Shown piece by piece: positions 18,076 to 27,685 of a stretch of DNA of 61,969 nucleotides (the stretch's first letter is position 1; each line of letters opens with the position of its first letter). The notes under the pieces were generated by a model, which saw only the letters and a program-made list of their open reading frames with translations, had not been told where the DNA came from and did not search any database. The stretch is from Peptococcaceae bacterium BRH_c4a. Its GTDB lineage: Bacteria; Bacillota; Desulfotomaculia; Desulfotomaculales; Desulfocucumaceae. The DNA lies in the NCBI GenBank assembly GCA_000961585.1, contig LADN01000074.1, positions 1 to 61,969 on the forward strand, in the 5' to 3' direction. The translations under genes and the position numbers were made by a program.

Positions 18076-18339
18076 CTACAAAGACGGTTTCCATTTGGCC
18101 GCCTCCCCAATGGCGGTTACTCTACACTCCGTTCTTTTTTCAGGCTTACCCCCGGGTCTGTTTTCCTGGGGGCAGGGGTCACTTAAGGGCCTTTTGGGAT
18201 TGACCTTTTTCATTACCAACTGATCCTTCTCCAAATAAATGGCAATATATGAACCATCGTCCAGGTTCAGTTTTTCCCTCACCGATTTAGGCAGGGTGAG
18301 CTGCCCCTTGCTGGTTAATTTTGCCACCTGGCTGTCCAT
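18076..18339 (-). CDS. AbrB/SpoVT-fold DNA-binding protein
   Basis: An 87-aa protein whose first 48 residues form an AbrB/MazE swapped-hairpin domain: KLTSKGQLTLPKSVREKLNLDDGSYIAIYLEKDQLVMKK. Such domains bind DNA as dimers in transition-state regulators or antitoxins; no toxin gene is adjacent. The C-terminal 35 residues have no recognisable fold and run into the region bordering the REP/RAYT remnant, so the tail may be a read-through acquisition. The start is supported by AGGAGAG. Confidence 0.8.
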   Translation of the reverse strand: MDSQVAKLTSKGQLTLPKSVREKLNLDDGSYIAIYLEKDQLVMKKVNPKRPLSDPCPQENRPGGKPEKRTECRVTAIGEAAKWKPSL

Positions 18340-18599
18340 TCGGCCACTCTCCTTTTTATGAAAACACCCTTCTCATACTATAGCCAAGGAGAGCCTTACC
18401 GGCAAGGGGGTTTGATTGTCAGCCTCTGTCGGCATACCATAAAGTGTCTGGAGGTGTCTGAAACAGGAGAATAACGGTCTGAAACCATTTTTCCAGGCAC
18501 TTACTCATTTTCCTGGCTTATACATATTTGACCTGGAGACAGGCGGCGAAAGGAATACCTGTCTGCGACAAAAATTTCGGATTGTCGGAAAACGCCCCT

Positions 18600-20624
18600 C
18601 TAACCGGCGTTTTCCCCGCCCGTGTCGGAAATACGCAAATCCCTGCCGCTGAGCGTCAGCCTCATTTCTATTAAGATATCCCTCAGCTGCGCAGCTTTTT
18701 CAAACTCCAGCAGCCTTGCAGCCTCCCTCATTTCTTTTTCCAGCCTTGAAATGGCAGCCTTTAAATCCTTTTTGGAGAGTTTTTTCTTTCTTTCTGCGCC
18801 CCCGTACATCTCCCTCTCCTCAGCCACCCGGGTTGCTTCCAGAACATCCCTGACCGCCTTGTGTATAGTGCGGGGAGTTATATTGTTTCTACTGTTGAAC
18901 TCCGTCTGTATACCCCTTCTTCTGGCGGTTTCACTGATGGCCCTTTCCATGGATTGAGTTATCCTGTCGGCATACATGATTACCTTTCCGTCAGCGTTTC
19001 TGGCCGCCCGGCCTATGGTCTGGATAAGGGATCGCTCGGACCTCAGATAACCCTCCTTATCTGCGTCCAAAATAGCCACCAGGCTCACTTCAGGCAGGTC
19101 CAGGCCTTCCCGCAGGAGGTTGATGCCCACCAGAACATCAAATACTCCCAGTCTCAGGTCCCTTAAAATTTCCATCCTCTCCATGGTGTTTATATCAGAG
19201 TGGAGGTAACGGACCTTTATGCCCATTTCCCTGAAATAATCAGTGAGGTCCTCGGCCATCTTTTTGGTAAGGGTGGTTATTAAAACCCTGTCCTCTCTTT
19301 TGACCCTGTCCCTGATTTCACCCAGAAGATCATCAATCTGCCCTCTGGTGGGCCTGACCGATATTTCCGGGTCCACCAGGCCGGTGGGGCGTATAATCTG
19401 CTCCACCACCTGGGAGCTCTTTTCCATCTCATATTTTCCAGGGGTGGCAGTTACATAAATCACCGGCTTCACCTTGGACTCAAATTCATTGAATCTGAGC
19501 GGCCTGTTGTCCAGGGCCGAAGGCAGACGAAAACCATGTTCTATAAGCGATGATTTGCGTGATTTGTCCCCCTCGTACATACCCCCCAGCTGGGGCACTG
19601 CCACATGGGACTCATCGATAAACATAAGAAAGTCTTCCGGAAAGAAATCCAGCAGAGTATAGGGAGGTTCGCCGGGCCTTCTGCCGGTGAGGTGACGGGA
19701 ATAATTCTCAATGCCGCTGCAGAAGCCCATTTCCATCATCATTTCAATATCGTAATTTGTTCTCTGCTCCAGCCTCTGGGCTTCCAGCAGTTTCCCCCGG
19801 AACTTGAGATCATTCAGCCTCTCCTCCAATTCCTCCCTGATGGTTAAAATTGCCCTTTCCATTTTATCCCGGGAAGTGGCATAGTGGCTGGCCGGAAAAA
19901 TGGAAACATGGCGCCGCCGGCCTATTATTTCACCGGTAACCACATCAAACTCCAGAATCCGCTCCACCTGATCACCAAATAAATCCACCCGGATGGCCTT
20001 TTCGGCAGCAGAAACCGGAAATATCTCTATAATATCCCCCAGCACCCGGAATTTGCCCCGGACAAAGTTAATATCATTTCTCTCGAACTGTATATCCACC
20101 AGTTTCCTCAGTACCGAGTCCCGGTCATACACTCCTCCTTCCCTCAGGGATAGGACCAGATCCCGGTATTCCGAGGGATTACCCAGGCCGTATATGCATG
20201 ACACGCTGGCCACAATGATCACATCCCTCCTTTCAAAGAGGGCGCTGGTGGCCGAGTGGCGCAGCTTGTCTATCTCTTCATTAATGGATGAGTCCTTTTC
20301 AATATAGGTGTCAGTCTGAGCAATATAGGCCTCGGGCTGATAGTAATCGTAGTAGCTGACAAAATACTCCACTGCGTTTTCCGGGAAAAACTCTTTAAAC
20401 TCCGAGCAGAGCTGAGCGGCCAGAGTTTTGTTGGGAGCCAGCACCAGGGTTGGTTTTTGCAGCTCCTTTATAACCTGAGCCATGGTGTATGTCTTCCCAC
20501 TGCCGGTAACACCCAGCAGTGTCTGATGTTTGCAGCCCCTTCTGAGACCATCCAAAAGTTTCTCTATGGCCCGGGGCTGATCCCCGCAGGGACTGAAATC
20601 AGAAACAATCTTAAATTCCGCCAC
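18600..20624 (-). CDS. uvrB: Excinuclease ABC subunit B
   Basis: A 674-aa UvrB of usual length for nucleotide excision repair. Walker A is [13 protein letters not shown] (about 39-51). The beta-hairpin region [11 protein letters not shown], which clamps the damaged strand, and the helicase motifs [25 protein letters not shown] and QTIGRAARN are all present. The C-terminal UVR motif [23 protein letters not shown] binds UvrC. No uvrA or uvrC is seen in this window; uvrA commonly follows uvrB in Firmicutes, but here downstream (18340-18599) is non-coding. Confidence 0.98.
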   Translation of the reverse strand: MAEFKIVSDFSPCGDQPRAIEKLLDGLRRGCKHQTLLGVTGSGKTYTMAQVIKELQKPTLVLAPNKTLAAQLCSEFKEFFPENAVEYFVSYYDYYQPEAYIAQTDTYIEKDSSINEEIDKLRHSATSALFERRDVIIVASVSCIYGLGNPSEYRDLVLSLREGGVYDRDSVLRKLVDIQFERNDINFVRGKFRVLGDIIEIFPVSAAEKAIRVDLFGDQVERILEFDVVTGEIIGRRRHVSIFPASHYATSRDKMERAILTIREELEERLNDLKFRGKLLEAQRLEQRTNYDIEMMMEMGFCSGIENYSRHLTGRRPGEPPYTLLDFFPEDFLMFIDESHVAVPQLGGMYEGDKSRKSSLIEHGFRLPSALDNRPLRFNEFESKVKPVIYVTATPGKYEMEKSSQVVEQIIRPTGLVDPEISVRPTRGQIDDLLGEIRDRVKREDRVLITTLTKKMAEDLTDYFREMGIKVRYLHSDINTMERMEILRDLRLGVFDVLVGINLLREGLDLPEVSLVAILDADKEGYLRSERSLIQTIGRAARNADGKVIMYADRITQSMERAISETARRRGIQTEFNSRNNITPRTIHKAVRDVLEATRVAEEREMYGGAERKKKLSKKDLKAAISRLEKEMREAARLLEFEKAAQLRDILIEMRLTLSGRDLRISDTGGENAG

Positions 20625-20753
20625 AGGTCGCCCGCCTCCCGTTAATATTTTATTTTCTCCATCTACATATTATATCAGACGGCGCAACCCGTTAAAGCTG
20701 TAAGCTGGCAATCAGCTTTCAGCAGTCGGCATCTGTTAAAATCTAAGCGACCT

Positions 20754-21070
20754 CTATGCGACATGCAGTGAGGGGGAGGGGTTTTAGTCCAGGCGGATGC
20801 TGGAATAGTCGTCAGTCGTAGGACTTCAGACGTCGGAATAGTTTCATTTTACCTCTGGTCAAAAGACTTTAAGACCTACGACTGAAGACTGACGACCGAC
20901 GACTGATACAGCCAGTTCAGTCGGAGGATAAGTAGATCGGACTCAAACCCCTCCACCGGCCACAGAGTGACCCAGGAGCGACCCCAGAAAAACTCTGGGC
21001 TACATAAAAATGCTTTGGCGATTTAGCGCTTTAATACTTTAATATGGTATATACTTTCCTTAACGATAAA
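20754..21070. repeat. Long dispersed hairpin element, copy B
   Basis: Outer arms AGGGGTTTTAGTCC (20777-20790) and GGACTCAAACCCCT (20939-20952) face each other. Heptamer arrays form the distal arms: GTCGTCA, GTCGTAG, GACTTCA (20809-20829) against CGACTGA, AGACTGA, CGACCGA, CGACTGA (20879-20906). The left flank carries a short array around TCAGCTTTCAGCAG (20712-20725). The tail from about 21019 (TTTAGCGCTTTAATACTTTAAT) is shared with copy A. Together these fill the 499-bp gap between uvrB and the SLH gene; nothing else is visible there. Confidence 0.85.
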
Positions 21071-21100
21071 AAAACAGCGGCCGGAAAAAATCCGGCCGCC
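21068..21100 (-). terminator. Terminator of the SLH-protein gene
   Basis: On the minus strand GGCGGCCGGA / TCCGGCCGCT has a T-rich loop and is followed by GTTTTTTT. Confidence 0.85.
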
Positions 21101-21123
21101 AATAACGGCAGGAGGCAATCTTT

Positions 21124-24072
21124 TTACATCAGCTTGGCCTTTTGCATGGTCTGAAACAAAATCCTGGCTGCCTGGGGCCTGGTAAAATTGTCCTGACCCC
21201 TAAAGGTCTTATCCGGGAAACCTCCGAAATAACCCTTGCTGGCTGCCAGTACATAGGGCTGGGCCCAGACGGCAATACTGGTTCCGGAGTCGTCGTACAT
21301 TTTGATGATGGCCGCTGCCACCTTGGCGTCATCGGTTTCCACGGCCAGACCCACCGCCCTGGCCAAAATAACTGCCACCTCTTCCCTGGTTATATAGTTG
21401 TGATAGTTAAACACCAAATCATTGTTCCTGTCCAGGGAACCGCTGAGAATTCCGTTTCTGGCCATCATGTCCACATATTTATAATCATTCTGGTCTATGG
21501 GCTGCCAGATCCCGTCCGGATCCTTGGCATAGGCCGCAGTACCGGTCATGATCATATCGGCGAAAACATTGTAGGCCGAATAATTCGCCTTGTTGAGACC
21601 CAGCGCCCTGCCCATCATAGCGGCAAATTCTCCCCGGGTGATGGAAATTTCCTGATCCTGGGCGTTCACCAGTCCAAAATTTCCCGGTCCGGCTGTGGCC
21701 AGGGGCTTCATTATTCCCTTGGCCCAAAGGTACTCCACATAGGCCGCGGCCCACCCCTTGGAAGAATAGTCCCTAAAGTTCCACACCTTGTTGACCACCA
21801 CATATTTCCCAAAATAGCCGAAGGGAACAGTGATGGTCTTTTTCTTGGCGTCAACCTTACCCCCCAGATTCTCCTCCCAAACACCGTCATTGTCCGGATC
21901 GCAGAGTACCGTCAGTGTATTGCTGCTGGAGGCGGAAACGTACTTGTCAAAGGTAAGGGTAAGGGTAACCTCACCCTTGTTATTCAGAAGCGCCCCGGCG
22001 GTGACCGGATCAATGCCGACCACCTGACTCACTGAAGGGAAACCGTCCGGCATGGCCATCTGGGTCAGCGTAAAGGTAAGGGACTGGTCGGACAGCACCG
22101 CTCCGGTCGTGGCGTCGTAAAGATACGCCCCCTTGGGGAACACCATGGACAGCTGCTTGTCAAAAAGATCCAACTTCCCCTTTGCTGGAATAACGGCGGT
22201 CACCACGGCCCCCGGCTGCATCAGGTTAAGATAGGTCACCGTAATGACGGTGGTCCTGTTCACCGCCAGGTTGTCTGTAACCACAATGGTAACGGTGTTA
22301 CTCCCGGCTTTAAGGGTAACATTGCTAAAGAACTGGCCGCCTCCGGTGCTGCTGGCCTGAGCCCCGTTTATGGTAACCAGCGAGGCGTCTGCCGAGGTCA
22401 CAGTGATGTTTACCGGATTCTTGTTCACCGTTATGGCATTTCCGGAAACCGCAGCACCGTCCACTGTAACCTGCTGCCCGCTGCCGGTCTCGAAAAACCA
22501 GTCGTCATCCACCGAAGCCGATATGTTCACACCGTCCAAATCCTTGATACCGGTACCCAATATGCCCCGGTAATGGGTGTTGGGCTTTAGGGGGCTTTTA
22601 GGGGTAAAGGTGGCCTTCCTGTTCACGGCATCGTAGGTAACCGTTCCCGCCACAAAAGCCCCGGGGACATCCAGATGGCCTGCGGTCATCTCAATGAGGC
22701 TGAAATTGGTGGCTACCGTATCCGACATAACAGGTCGCCCGAAGGTTACCGATACTGCGCTGTTAACCGATACGTTGGTGGGGTGGCTGCCCGGAACCCG
22801 GTCGGGAATAAAGGTTAAAACACCCAGGATGGTGTCAATGGCGTAAGTAACCGACATCAGAGAACTTTTAACCCCGCCCTTGATGGCCACCGCCCGCAGG
22901 GTGGCATTGGAAGAAATTGTGATGGCTCCCTGATACCGGATCCAGGAACTGCCTGCGCTGTCGTCGGATAACTGGCTGTCGGTGGTGTAATAAATTAACG
23001 ACCCGGAGGTGGTGGTGGTAAGGTTAACTGAAATGGGCTCGTAATATGTGCCACCTACCCTGTCGGGCACCGGCGGGACCACCGTGCCCACGGCAAAGGT
23101 ACTCTGCCCAAGGAATTGCCGGGGATCGTTGTTGTCATAGAGCTTCAACGTCCAGACGCCCTTTTTGGCGCCATCGGCTATTGTATAGGTGGTGTTAAAT
23201 CTGCCGTTGGTCAGCACAGACACGTTTAGAGTGGTATTAACGACACTGTCAGGATCAATAATCAGCACCTGAAGAGCCGGATCCAAAGGATTGGCCGTTA
23301 CTTCCTTGCCGTCCCGGACGAATGTGCCTCTTATCTGTACAATATCCCCGGGCGAAACATTGTCGTAGTACGTCTGATCCGTGGTTACCGAACCGTACGT
23401 GGCATAGGCGCCGTCCATAGTTGTAAAGGTAAATTCGCCGGTGCCCTGGAGGGACTTGCCATTGCTGTCCTTTATATTACTGAGGAACACAGTGTAGGCG
23501 GCCCCGGCATCCAGGGTAACCCCTGATAAAGCTATCGCCAGCGTATTGTCACCGGAGGTGTAGGTGGCGGTGAAATTGGCCGTAGGCACCTCGGCGCTGG
23601 TGGATACCTTCTTGATGGTGATATTGTTTTTATCCTCCAGCAGGGACTTATCCATTTCACGGCTGAACTGGACGATCATGGTGGGATTTACCGCTGAGTT
23701 GGTGGCTCCGTTTGAAGGATAGGTGGACAGTATCTTGGGATTAATGGTATATGAAAAGTCCTTTTGTGTGCTGACACCTCCTTCCGCGGAGGTCACGCTT
23801 AAGATAATATCCTCCTCAACAAGTATAGACGATCCAGCCACATAAGAAGTGTTGGGCACCGTTGCCCGGCCATATACTGAATAGGTTATACTGGCCCCGG
23901 CTTCGGAAGAAAGGACAACGTTCTGGTGCTGGTCAAAGGTACCGGCATCCGGAAGAACCCTTGGAACAACCCCGGAACCCTCAGCACTGTTTAATGCGGT
24001 AAACGGAACGGCCCCCAGGCACAGGCATAATATTAAGAATATTGATGAAACCTTTCGGAAGAAACCCTTCAT
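21124..24072 (-). CDS. S-layer homology (SLH) protein with Ig-like domains
   Basis: A 982-aa exported surface protein. The signal peptide is MKGFFRKVSSIFLILCLCLGAVPF, cleaved near residue 31. Several Ig-like modules follow: two chitobiase C-terminal-like segments (DAGTFDQHQNVVLSSEAGASITYS; PDRVGGTYYEPISVNLTTTTSG) and Big_5-like segments (STYPSNGATNSAVNPTMIVQFSREMD and a second near 430). The C-terminal ~200 residues hold SLH repeats (WAAAYVEYLWAKGIM, ITRGEFAAMMGRALGL, ITREEVAVILARAVGL, FTRPQAARILFQTMQ). SLH domains bind pyruvylated wall polysaccharide, which fits csaB at 57 kb. It could be an S-layer or adhesion protein. The start follows GGGAGG. Confidence 0.93.
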   Translation of the reverse strand: MKGFFRKVSSIFLILCLCLGAVPFTALNSAEGSGVVPRVLPDAGTFDQHQNVVLSSEAGASITYSVYGRATVPNTSYVAGSSILVEEDIILSVTSAEGGVSTQKDFSYTINPKILSTYPSNGATNSAVNPTMIVQFSREMDKSLLEDKNNITIKKVSTSAEVPTANFTATYTSGDNTLAIALSGVTLDAGAAYTVFLSNIKDSNGKSLQGTGEFTFTTMDGAYATYGSVTTDQTYYDNVSPGDIVQIRGTFVRDGKEVTANPLDPALQVLIIDPDSVVNTTLNVSVLTNGRFNTTYTIADGAKKGVWTLKLYDNNDPRQFLGQSTFAVGTVVPPVPDRVGGTYYEPISVNLTTTTSGSLIYYTTDSQLSDDSAGSSWIRYQGAITISSNATLRAVAIKGGVKSSLMSVTYAIDTILGVLTFIPDRVPGSHPTNVSVNSAVSVTFGRPVMSDTVATNFSLIEMTAGHLDVPGAFVAGTVTYDAVNRKATFTPKSPLKPNTHYRGILGTGIKDLDGVNISASVDDDWFFETGSGQQVTVDGAAVSGNAITVNKNPVNITVTSADASLVTINGAQASSTGGGQFFSNVTLKAGSNTVTIVVTDNLAVNRTTVITVTYLNLMQPGAVVTAVIPAKGKLDLFDKQLSMVFPKGAYLYDATTGAVLSDQSLTFTLTQMAMPDGFPSVSQVVGIDPVTAGALLNNKGEVTLTLTFDKYVSASSSNTLTVLCDPDNDGVWEENLGGKVDAKKKTITVPFGYFGKYVVVNKVWNFRDYSSKGWAAAYVEYLWAKGIMKPLATAGPGNFGLVNAQDQEISITRGEFAAMMGRALGLNKANYSAYNVFADMIMTGTAAYAKDPDGIWQPIDQNDYKYVDMMARNGILSGSLDRNNDLVFNYHNYITREEVAVILARAVGLAVETDDAKVAAAIIKMYDDSGTSIAVWAQPYVLAASKGYFGGFPDKTFRGQDNFTRPQAARILFQTMQKAKLM

Positions 24073-24162
24073 TTACATTACCTCCCTGAATAATTAAGAA
24101 GTTGACACAATAACCTGCATATATATAATCGTTCAAAATAAGTATTTTCTTTAGGCAAAAAA

Positions 24163-24186
24163 ACAAAAAACGCCCTGAAGGGCGCT
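24163..24186 (-). terminator. Terminator of the lipoprotein gene
   Basis: On the minus strand CGCCCTTCAGGGCG is followed by TTTTTTGTTTTTTT. The same A-tract plus hairpin unit recurs at 44574 and 61532 beside heptamer arrays. Confidence 0.75.
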
Positions 24187-24190
24187 TGGG

Positions 24191-24218
24191 GAGTCAGGAG
24201 TCAGGAGTCAGGAGTCAG
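24191..24218. repeat. Perfect heptamer array, 4 x GAGTCAG
   Basis: Four uninterrupted identical copies of GAGTCAG, followed by AATAAGCAAGCG, lead into the truncated hairpin copy C. Confidence 0.95.
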
Positions 24219-24236
24219 AATAAGCAAGCGTGACCC

Positions 24237-24314
24237 TAAAGCGACATGCGGTGAGGGGGAGGGGTTTTAGTCCAGGCGGATGCTGGAATAGTCGTCAGTC
24301 GTAGGATTTCAGCA
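24237..24314. repeat. Hairpin element copy C, left arm only
   Basis: Nearly identical to the left arm of copy B (AGGGGTTTTAGTCCAGGCGG, then GTCGTCAGTCGTAGGA). It stops within 10 bp of the stop codon of the lipoprotein gene. The right arm is missing. Confidence 0.85.
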
Positions 24315-24320
24315 TGAGTA

Positions 24321-25769
24321 TTACTGACCGTCCTTACTCTGGTCTCCGCCTTGCTCCTGCTGCCCCCCTTGCTTTCCGCCGCCCACCGATTCTATCTTTT
24401 TAATCTCTCCGTTAATCTCAATTTCCGTGGTTTTACCGTCCTGGGTGGTGATCCGAAGGGTTGTTTTATTATCCTTCTTCTTATTCTGGCCTTCTTTTCC
24501 CTGATCACCGCCGCCGCCCCCCTCTTTGGATCCCTCCTGCCCTTCCTCACTCCCGGAACCTTCACCGGAGCCTCCACTTGAACCTTCACCGGATTTTTCT
24601 TTGGACCCGCCACCCTGACTTTTTTCCTTTTTGCCATTTTTCTTCAGGCTTCCCCACTGCTGTTCCAGCAGGTAAACATTGTCAGACTGGATCAGGCGTA
24701 CCGGTGTGATTCGCGAAGGTACTGAGTAACTGCCGCTCACCGACTGCCCGCCATACTGCCAGCTTCCGTTTTTAGCAAGACCGATGGCGGCGTCAAGGGC
24801 AAACTGTCCCAGGAGGTCCGGCCTGGTATCCACCTCTGCGTCATGTTCTCCGGAGGCCAGGGCCTTGAAGGACTTTTCATCGGCCCCCACACCGGCGGTC
24901 AGGACACGATTGTTAATACCTGCATTCCTGAGCACTTCCACGGCAGCCATGGCCAGGCGGCTGTCTGTGGCCAGCACCGCCTGGATATTATTTCCATTTC
25001 TCATTAATATGTCCTGTAATATAACCTTCACCCGGGAAGGGTCATTTTGCGGCACTGCTTCTTCGGCCAGCAGGCGCACCTCGGCGGATCCCTGCAGGGA
25101 TTCCCTGGCTGCCGAGGCTATTTCCCGGGATGCTGCATCTCCGGGGTCACCGCTCAATAACACCGCCCCCATGGGGATCTTACCCCCCACCTGGGACTCG
25201 GGGGGCATAATTGCTCCGCCTCCCTGGCCCTGATCATTACCATCTTCCTTATCGCCAATTTCATCCAGAGGGTCAGGCGGCACCGGCAGGCCTGCTCCCT
25301 TGCGGGCCGTCCTGATGGCGAACCTGGCCAGAAGCTGCCCGGACAGTGTGTGATTGGAGGCCACATAAGCATCCGCCGGGGCATCCAAAGGCAGGTTTTC
25401 CAGTGCCACTACCTTTATATTTTTTTCCGCCAGTTTGCGCATCAGGCCGGCTCCGGCAGCCGGGCTGGCAAACTGTACCACCACAGCCTTTATCTTCCGG
25501 CTGCCCAACTTCTCAAGCTGCCGTTCCTGACGATCCGGGTCGTTTTTGGCGTCAAGCCAGGTTATCTGCGCATTGTCCCGCTTTTTTCTGCCTTCCATTA
25601 CCTTTTTGATTATTTTATTGCCGTCCCGATCCATATCTGCAAAACTTACCGCTATTTTGACCGGAGGCTCCGGTTTCCTGGCGGCCTTTTTATCGCCACA
25701 ACCAAAGGCTGGTAAAAGAATAATCAACGCAGCAGCCCATATAAGTCGATACAGCGCAGAAACTCTCAT
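24321..25769 (-). CDS. Periplasmic-binding-protein-like lipoprotein with charged low-complexity tail
   Basis: A ~482-aa lipoprotein. The lipobox is LLPAFGC with lipidated Cys24. A sugar-type periplasmic-binding fold follows (KIAVSFADMDRDGNKIIKKV, KAVVVQFASPAAGAG, VVALENLPLDAPADAYVASN, AVLATDSRLAMAAVEVLRNAG). The last ~100 residues are a Gly/Ser/Lys/Glu repeat tail enclosing a small KTTLRITTQDGKTTEIEINGE beta segment. No ABC permease or ATPase is adjacent, so it may be a sensor or orphan binding protein. ATG 25769 behind GGGGGTGA is preferred over GTG 25778. Its stop lies beside truncated repeat copy C. Confidence 0.82.
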   Translation of the reverse strand: MRVSALYRLIWAAALIILLPAFGCGDKKAARKPEPPVKIAVSFADMDRDGNKIIKKVMEGRKKRDNAQITWLDAKNDPDRQERQLEKLGSRKIKAVVVQFASPAAGAGLMRKLAEKNIKVVALENLPLDAPADAYVASNHTLSGQLLARFAIRTARKGAGLPVPPDPLDEIGDKEDGNDQGQGGGAIMPPESQVGGKIPMGAVLLSGDPGDAASREIASAARESLQGSAEVRLLAEEAVPQNDPSRVKVILQDILMRNGNNIQAVLATDSRLAMAAVEVLRNAGINNRVLTAGVGADEKSFKALASGEHDAEVDTRPDLLGQFALDAAIGLAKNGSWQYGGQSVSGSYSVPSRITPVRLIQSDNVYLLEQQWGSLKKNGKKEKSQGGGSKEKSGEGSSGGSGEGSGSEEGQEGSKEGGGGGDQGKEGQNKKKDNKTTLRITTQDGKTTEIEINGEIKKIESVGGGKQGGQQEQGGDQSKDGQ

Positions 25770-25974
25770 TTCAGTCACCCCCGGTAATTATGTTAATTTC
25801 TATTATGCATAATTGTAGTCGCAAATATTTCTTAAAGAAGGCCGCAACAAACAAAAAAACGCAGCAAACAGGCATAGATGCCAACTGTTTCCTGCCACTT
25901 TTTTGCGCTCTGAATCACCAATCACCCTTCTAATATCACTTCTTAAAGCATAGAAATTACTTGAGGTGGTAAAT

Positions 25975-26256
25975 ATGAAATTTTTGGAAAAGATCTGTTT
26001 CTGGATACTCTGCCGGGTGTCACCCCATCACCCAGCCCAGCCCGAGCTTTTGACGGCCATTCAAAATTCACTGACCGAATGGGACCTTTCCAAAAAACAA
26101 TTTAACTTTATCGATCCTGATCTTATAGACTATATGGTTTTCCGGCTAAACGCCGCCGAGAGGCATTACGCCGCCCTGCTGGCCCAGGCCAAGAATCAGG
26201 GGCTGAAGGCATGGCCGGACAACTTGAGATGTGAGAGAAGAGAAGTGAAAATTTAG
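25975..26256 (+). CDS. DUF2508 (YaaL-like) protein
   Basis: A 93-aa protein with the DUF2508 pattern: LLTAIQNSLTEWDLSKKQFNFIDPDLIDYMVFRLNAAERHYAALLAQAK. B. subtilis YaaL, between recR and bofA, belongs to this family; no function is established. Here it stands alone and converges with the uracil-DNA glycosylase gene, overlapping its end by 4 bp. ATG 25975 follows GAGGTGG; an upstream GTG in that ribosome site is unlikely to be used. Confidence 0.8.
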   Translation: MKFLEKICFWILCRVSPHHPAQPELLTAIQNSLTEWDLSKKQFNFIDPDLIDYMVFRLNAAERHYAALLAQAKNQGLKAWPDNLRCERREVKI

Positions 26257-26864
26257 CAGTGAGGGGAATAATGATCGGCATTTACAATTTCCCGGTACTT
26301 GTACACCACCTGCTTAAAGTCTTTCCACGCGTCCGCCTTCAGGGCGGGATTTCTCAAAAGGGCTGCCGGATGATAGGTGGGCATAATAAAAACTCCGTTC
26401 CTTTCCACCCACCTGCCCCTGTCCCTGGTAATCCTTCCCCCGGGATCAATAACTTCCTGCAGCGCGGTGGCTCCCAGCAGCACCATTATCGGGGGGCTGA
26501 TTATCCTTAGCTGGGCGTCGAGGTTGGGCCTGCAGGCTTTTCTCTCCTCCTCGGAAGGTATCCTGTTGCCCGGGGGCCTGCATTTCACGGTATTTAATAT
26601 GTATACGTGCTCAAAGCGGTTAAACCCGCAGACCCCCAGTATCCTGTCAAGCAACTGGCCGGCCTTCCCCACAAAGGGACGGCCCAGCCTGTCCTCGTCC
26701 GCCCCGGGACCCTCCCCGCAAAGAACTATGCGGGCAGCCGGGTTACCTTCACCGAAAACCACTGCCCTGCACCCTTCACGTAAACCGCAGGAGCAGCAGG
26801 CGGAAACCTTTTTCTCAAGCTCTCCCAAATGGCCTATTCCCGAAAGATCCCATAAGCCTTCCAT
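26253..26864 (-). CDS. Type-4 uracil-DNA glycosylase (4Fe-4S)
   Basis: A 203-aa base-excision repair enzyme that removes uracil from DNA. The iron-sulfur ligands fit C23, C26, C95 and C111 (the family pattern of Cys-x2-Cys and Cys-x15-Cys). The active-site motif GEGPGADEDRLGRPFVGKAG and the second motif PTYHPAALLRNP are intact, with NTVKCRPPGNR between. Family members are typical of thermophiles and many anaerobes. The gene overlaps its convergent neighbour by 4 bp. Upstream lies the 500-bp repeat region containing hairpin copy D. Confidence 0.93.
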   Translation of the reverse strand: MEGLWDLSGIGHLGELEKKVSACCSCGLREGCRAVVFGEGNPAARIVLCGEGPGADEDRLGRPFVGKAGQLLDRILGVCGFNRFEHVYILNTVKCRPPGNRIPSEEERKACRPNLDAQLRIISPPIMVLLGATALQEVIDPGGRITRDRGRWVERNGVFIMPTYHPAALLRNPALKADAWKDFKQVVYKYREIVNADHYSPHC

Positions 26865-26928
26865 AACAAGCTATAACCCTCCAATTGGTTAATTTCCAAA
26901 CAAAGTCGCCCTATCGGGCTACTGGCAA

Positions 26929-26956
26929 TCAGCTTTCAGCAGTCAGCAGTCAGCTT
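26929..26956. repeat. Heptamer array, TCAGCTT/TCAGCAG units
   Basis: Four units TCAGCTT, TCAGCAG, TCAGCAG, TCAGCTT lie directly left of hairpin copy D, as they do (shorter) left of copy B. Confidence 0.9.
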
Positions 26957-26965
26957 TTCGAAAAT

Positions 26966-27282
26966 CTAAGCGACCCCACAGCGACCTGCAGTGAGGGGGA
27001 GTGATTTAAGTCCGTGCGGAATGTACCGGAGGCTGCTACTGTCTCTTAACGACCGAGCCTACGAATTTGGAGGTTAGATGTTGGAAGTTGGAAGTCGGAT
27101 TAAGCTAGAAATGGCTCTGAGGTCATTTCCTACAAGTTTTCTAACCTCTAACCTCTGGCCTCCCACCTCCAAAATGGTCGGCATTCCGTTGGCGACCGAG
27201 TCTAGAGACAGTTGCAGCAGGAGGTTATGCAGGCCGGACTTAAATCGCTCCACCTACCCATTAGCGACCATGTAGCGACCCA
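26966..27282. repeat. Long dispersed hairpin element, copy D
   Basis: Almost identical to copy A across about 280 bp, including the heptamer-containing loop (TTGGAAG x2 at 27081-27094, CTAACCT units on the other arm). It occupies most of the 529-bp gap between the glycosylase and cooT. The shared open reading frame across A and D shows no ribosome site and is a by-product of repeat identity. Confidence 0.9.
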
Positions 27283-27393
27283 AAAATGAAGTTGGTCATG
27301 GTGGCAAAAAAGTTATCCACAAATTCTGACCTGAGCATAATTTCCTATATCCTGCAGGAAGGGGCTTCCGTAACAACGGCAGCCCCTTAACGC

Positions 27394-27582
27394 TTATTCC
27401 TTTTCCAGAACGATTTTATGGTCTACCAGAGCCAGTTCGGCTATTCTGGCTTTGACAATCTTCCGGCGGCCGAAAATATCCTCCAGCATCAGCCCCTCCT
27501 CATGGGGAACAACCTTATCCACCATTTCCAGCAATAGTTCCTCCTTACCATCTTTTCGAAGGTAAGCGCTTGCTTCACACAC
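27394..27582 (-). CDS. cooT: CooT-family nickel-binding protein
   Basis: A 62-aa protein matching CooT, the small nickel-binding accessory protein of carbon monoxide dehydrogenase maturation. It starts MCEASAYLRKDGKEELLLE and continues with VKARIAELALVDHKIVLE, both family signatures; the cysteine next to Met1 is the proposed metal ligand. The GTG at 27582 is chosen because GGAGGT lies 7 bases upstream and it yields the MCEA start; an earlier GTG at 27591 overlaps the ribosome site. No cooS, cooC or cooJ gene is nearby. It suggests Ni-CODH metabolism in the host. Confidence 0.85.
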   Translation of the reverse strand: MCEASAYLRKDGKEELLLEMVDKVVPHEEGLMLEDIFGRRKIVKARIAELALVDHKIVLEKE

Positions 27583-27685
27583 CGTAATCACCTCCGGTAT
27601 TTAACAAAGAAAGACTTGATAGCTACAAAAAAATTATAGAATGGGGCAGTGGGGGTGTCAACGCTTATTTTTTTGCAACTCTCTC

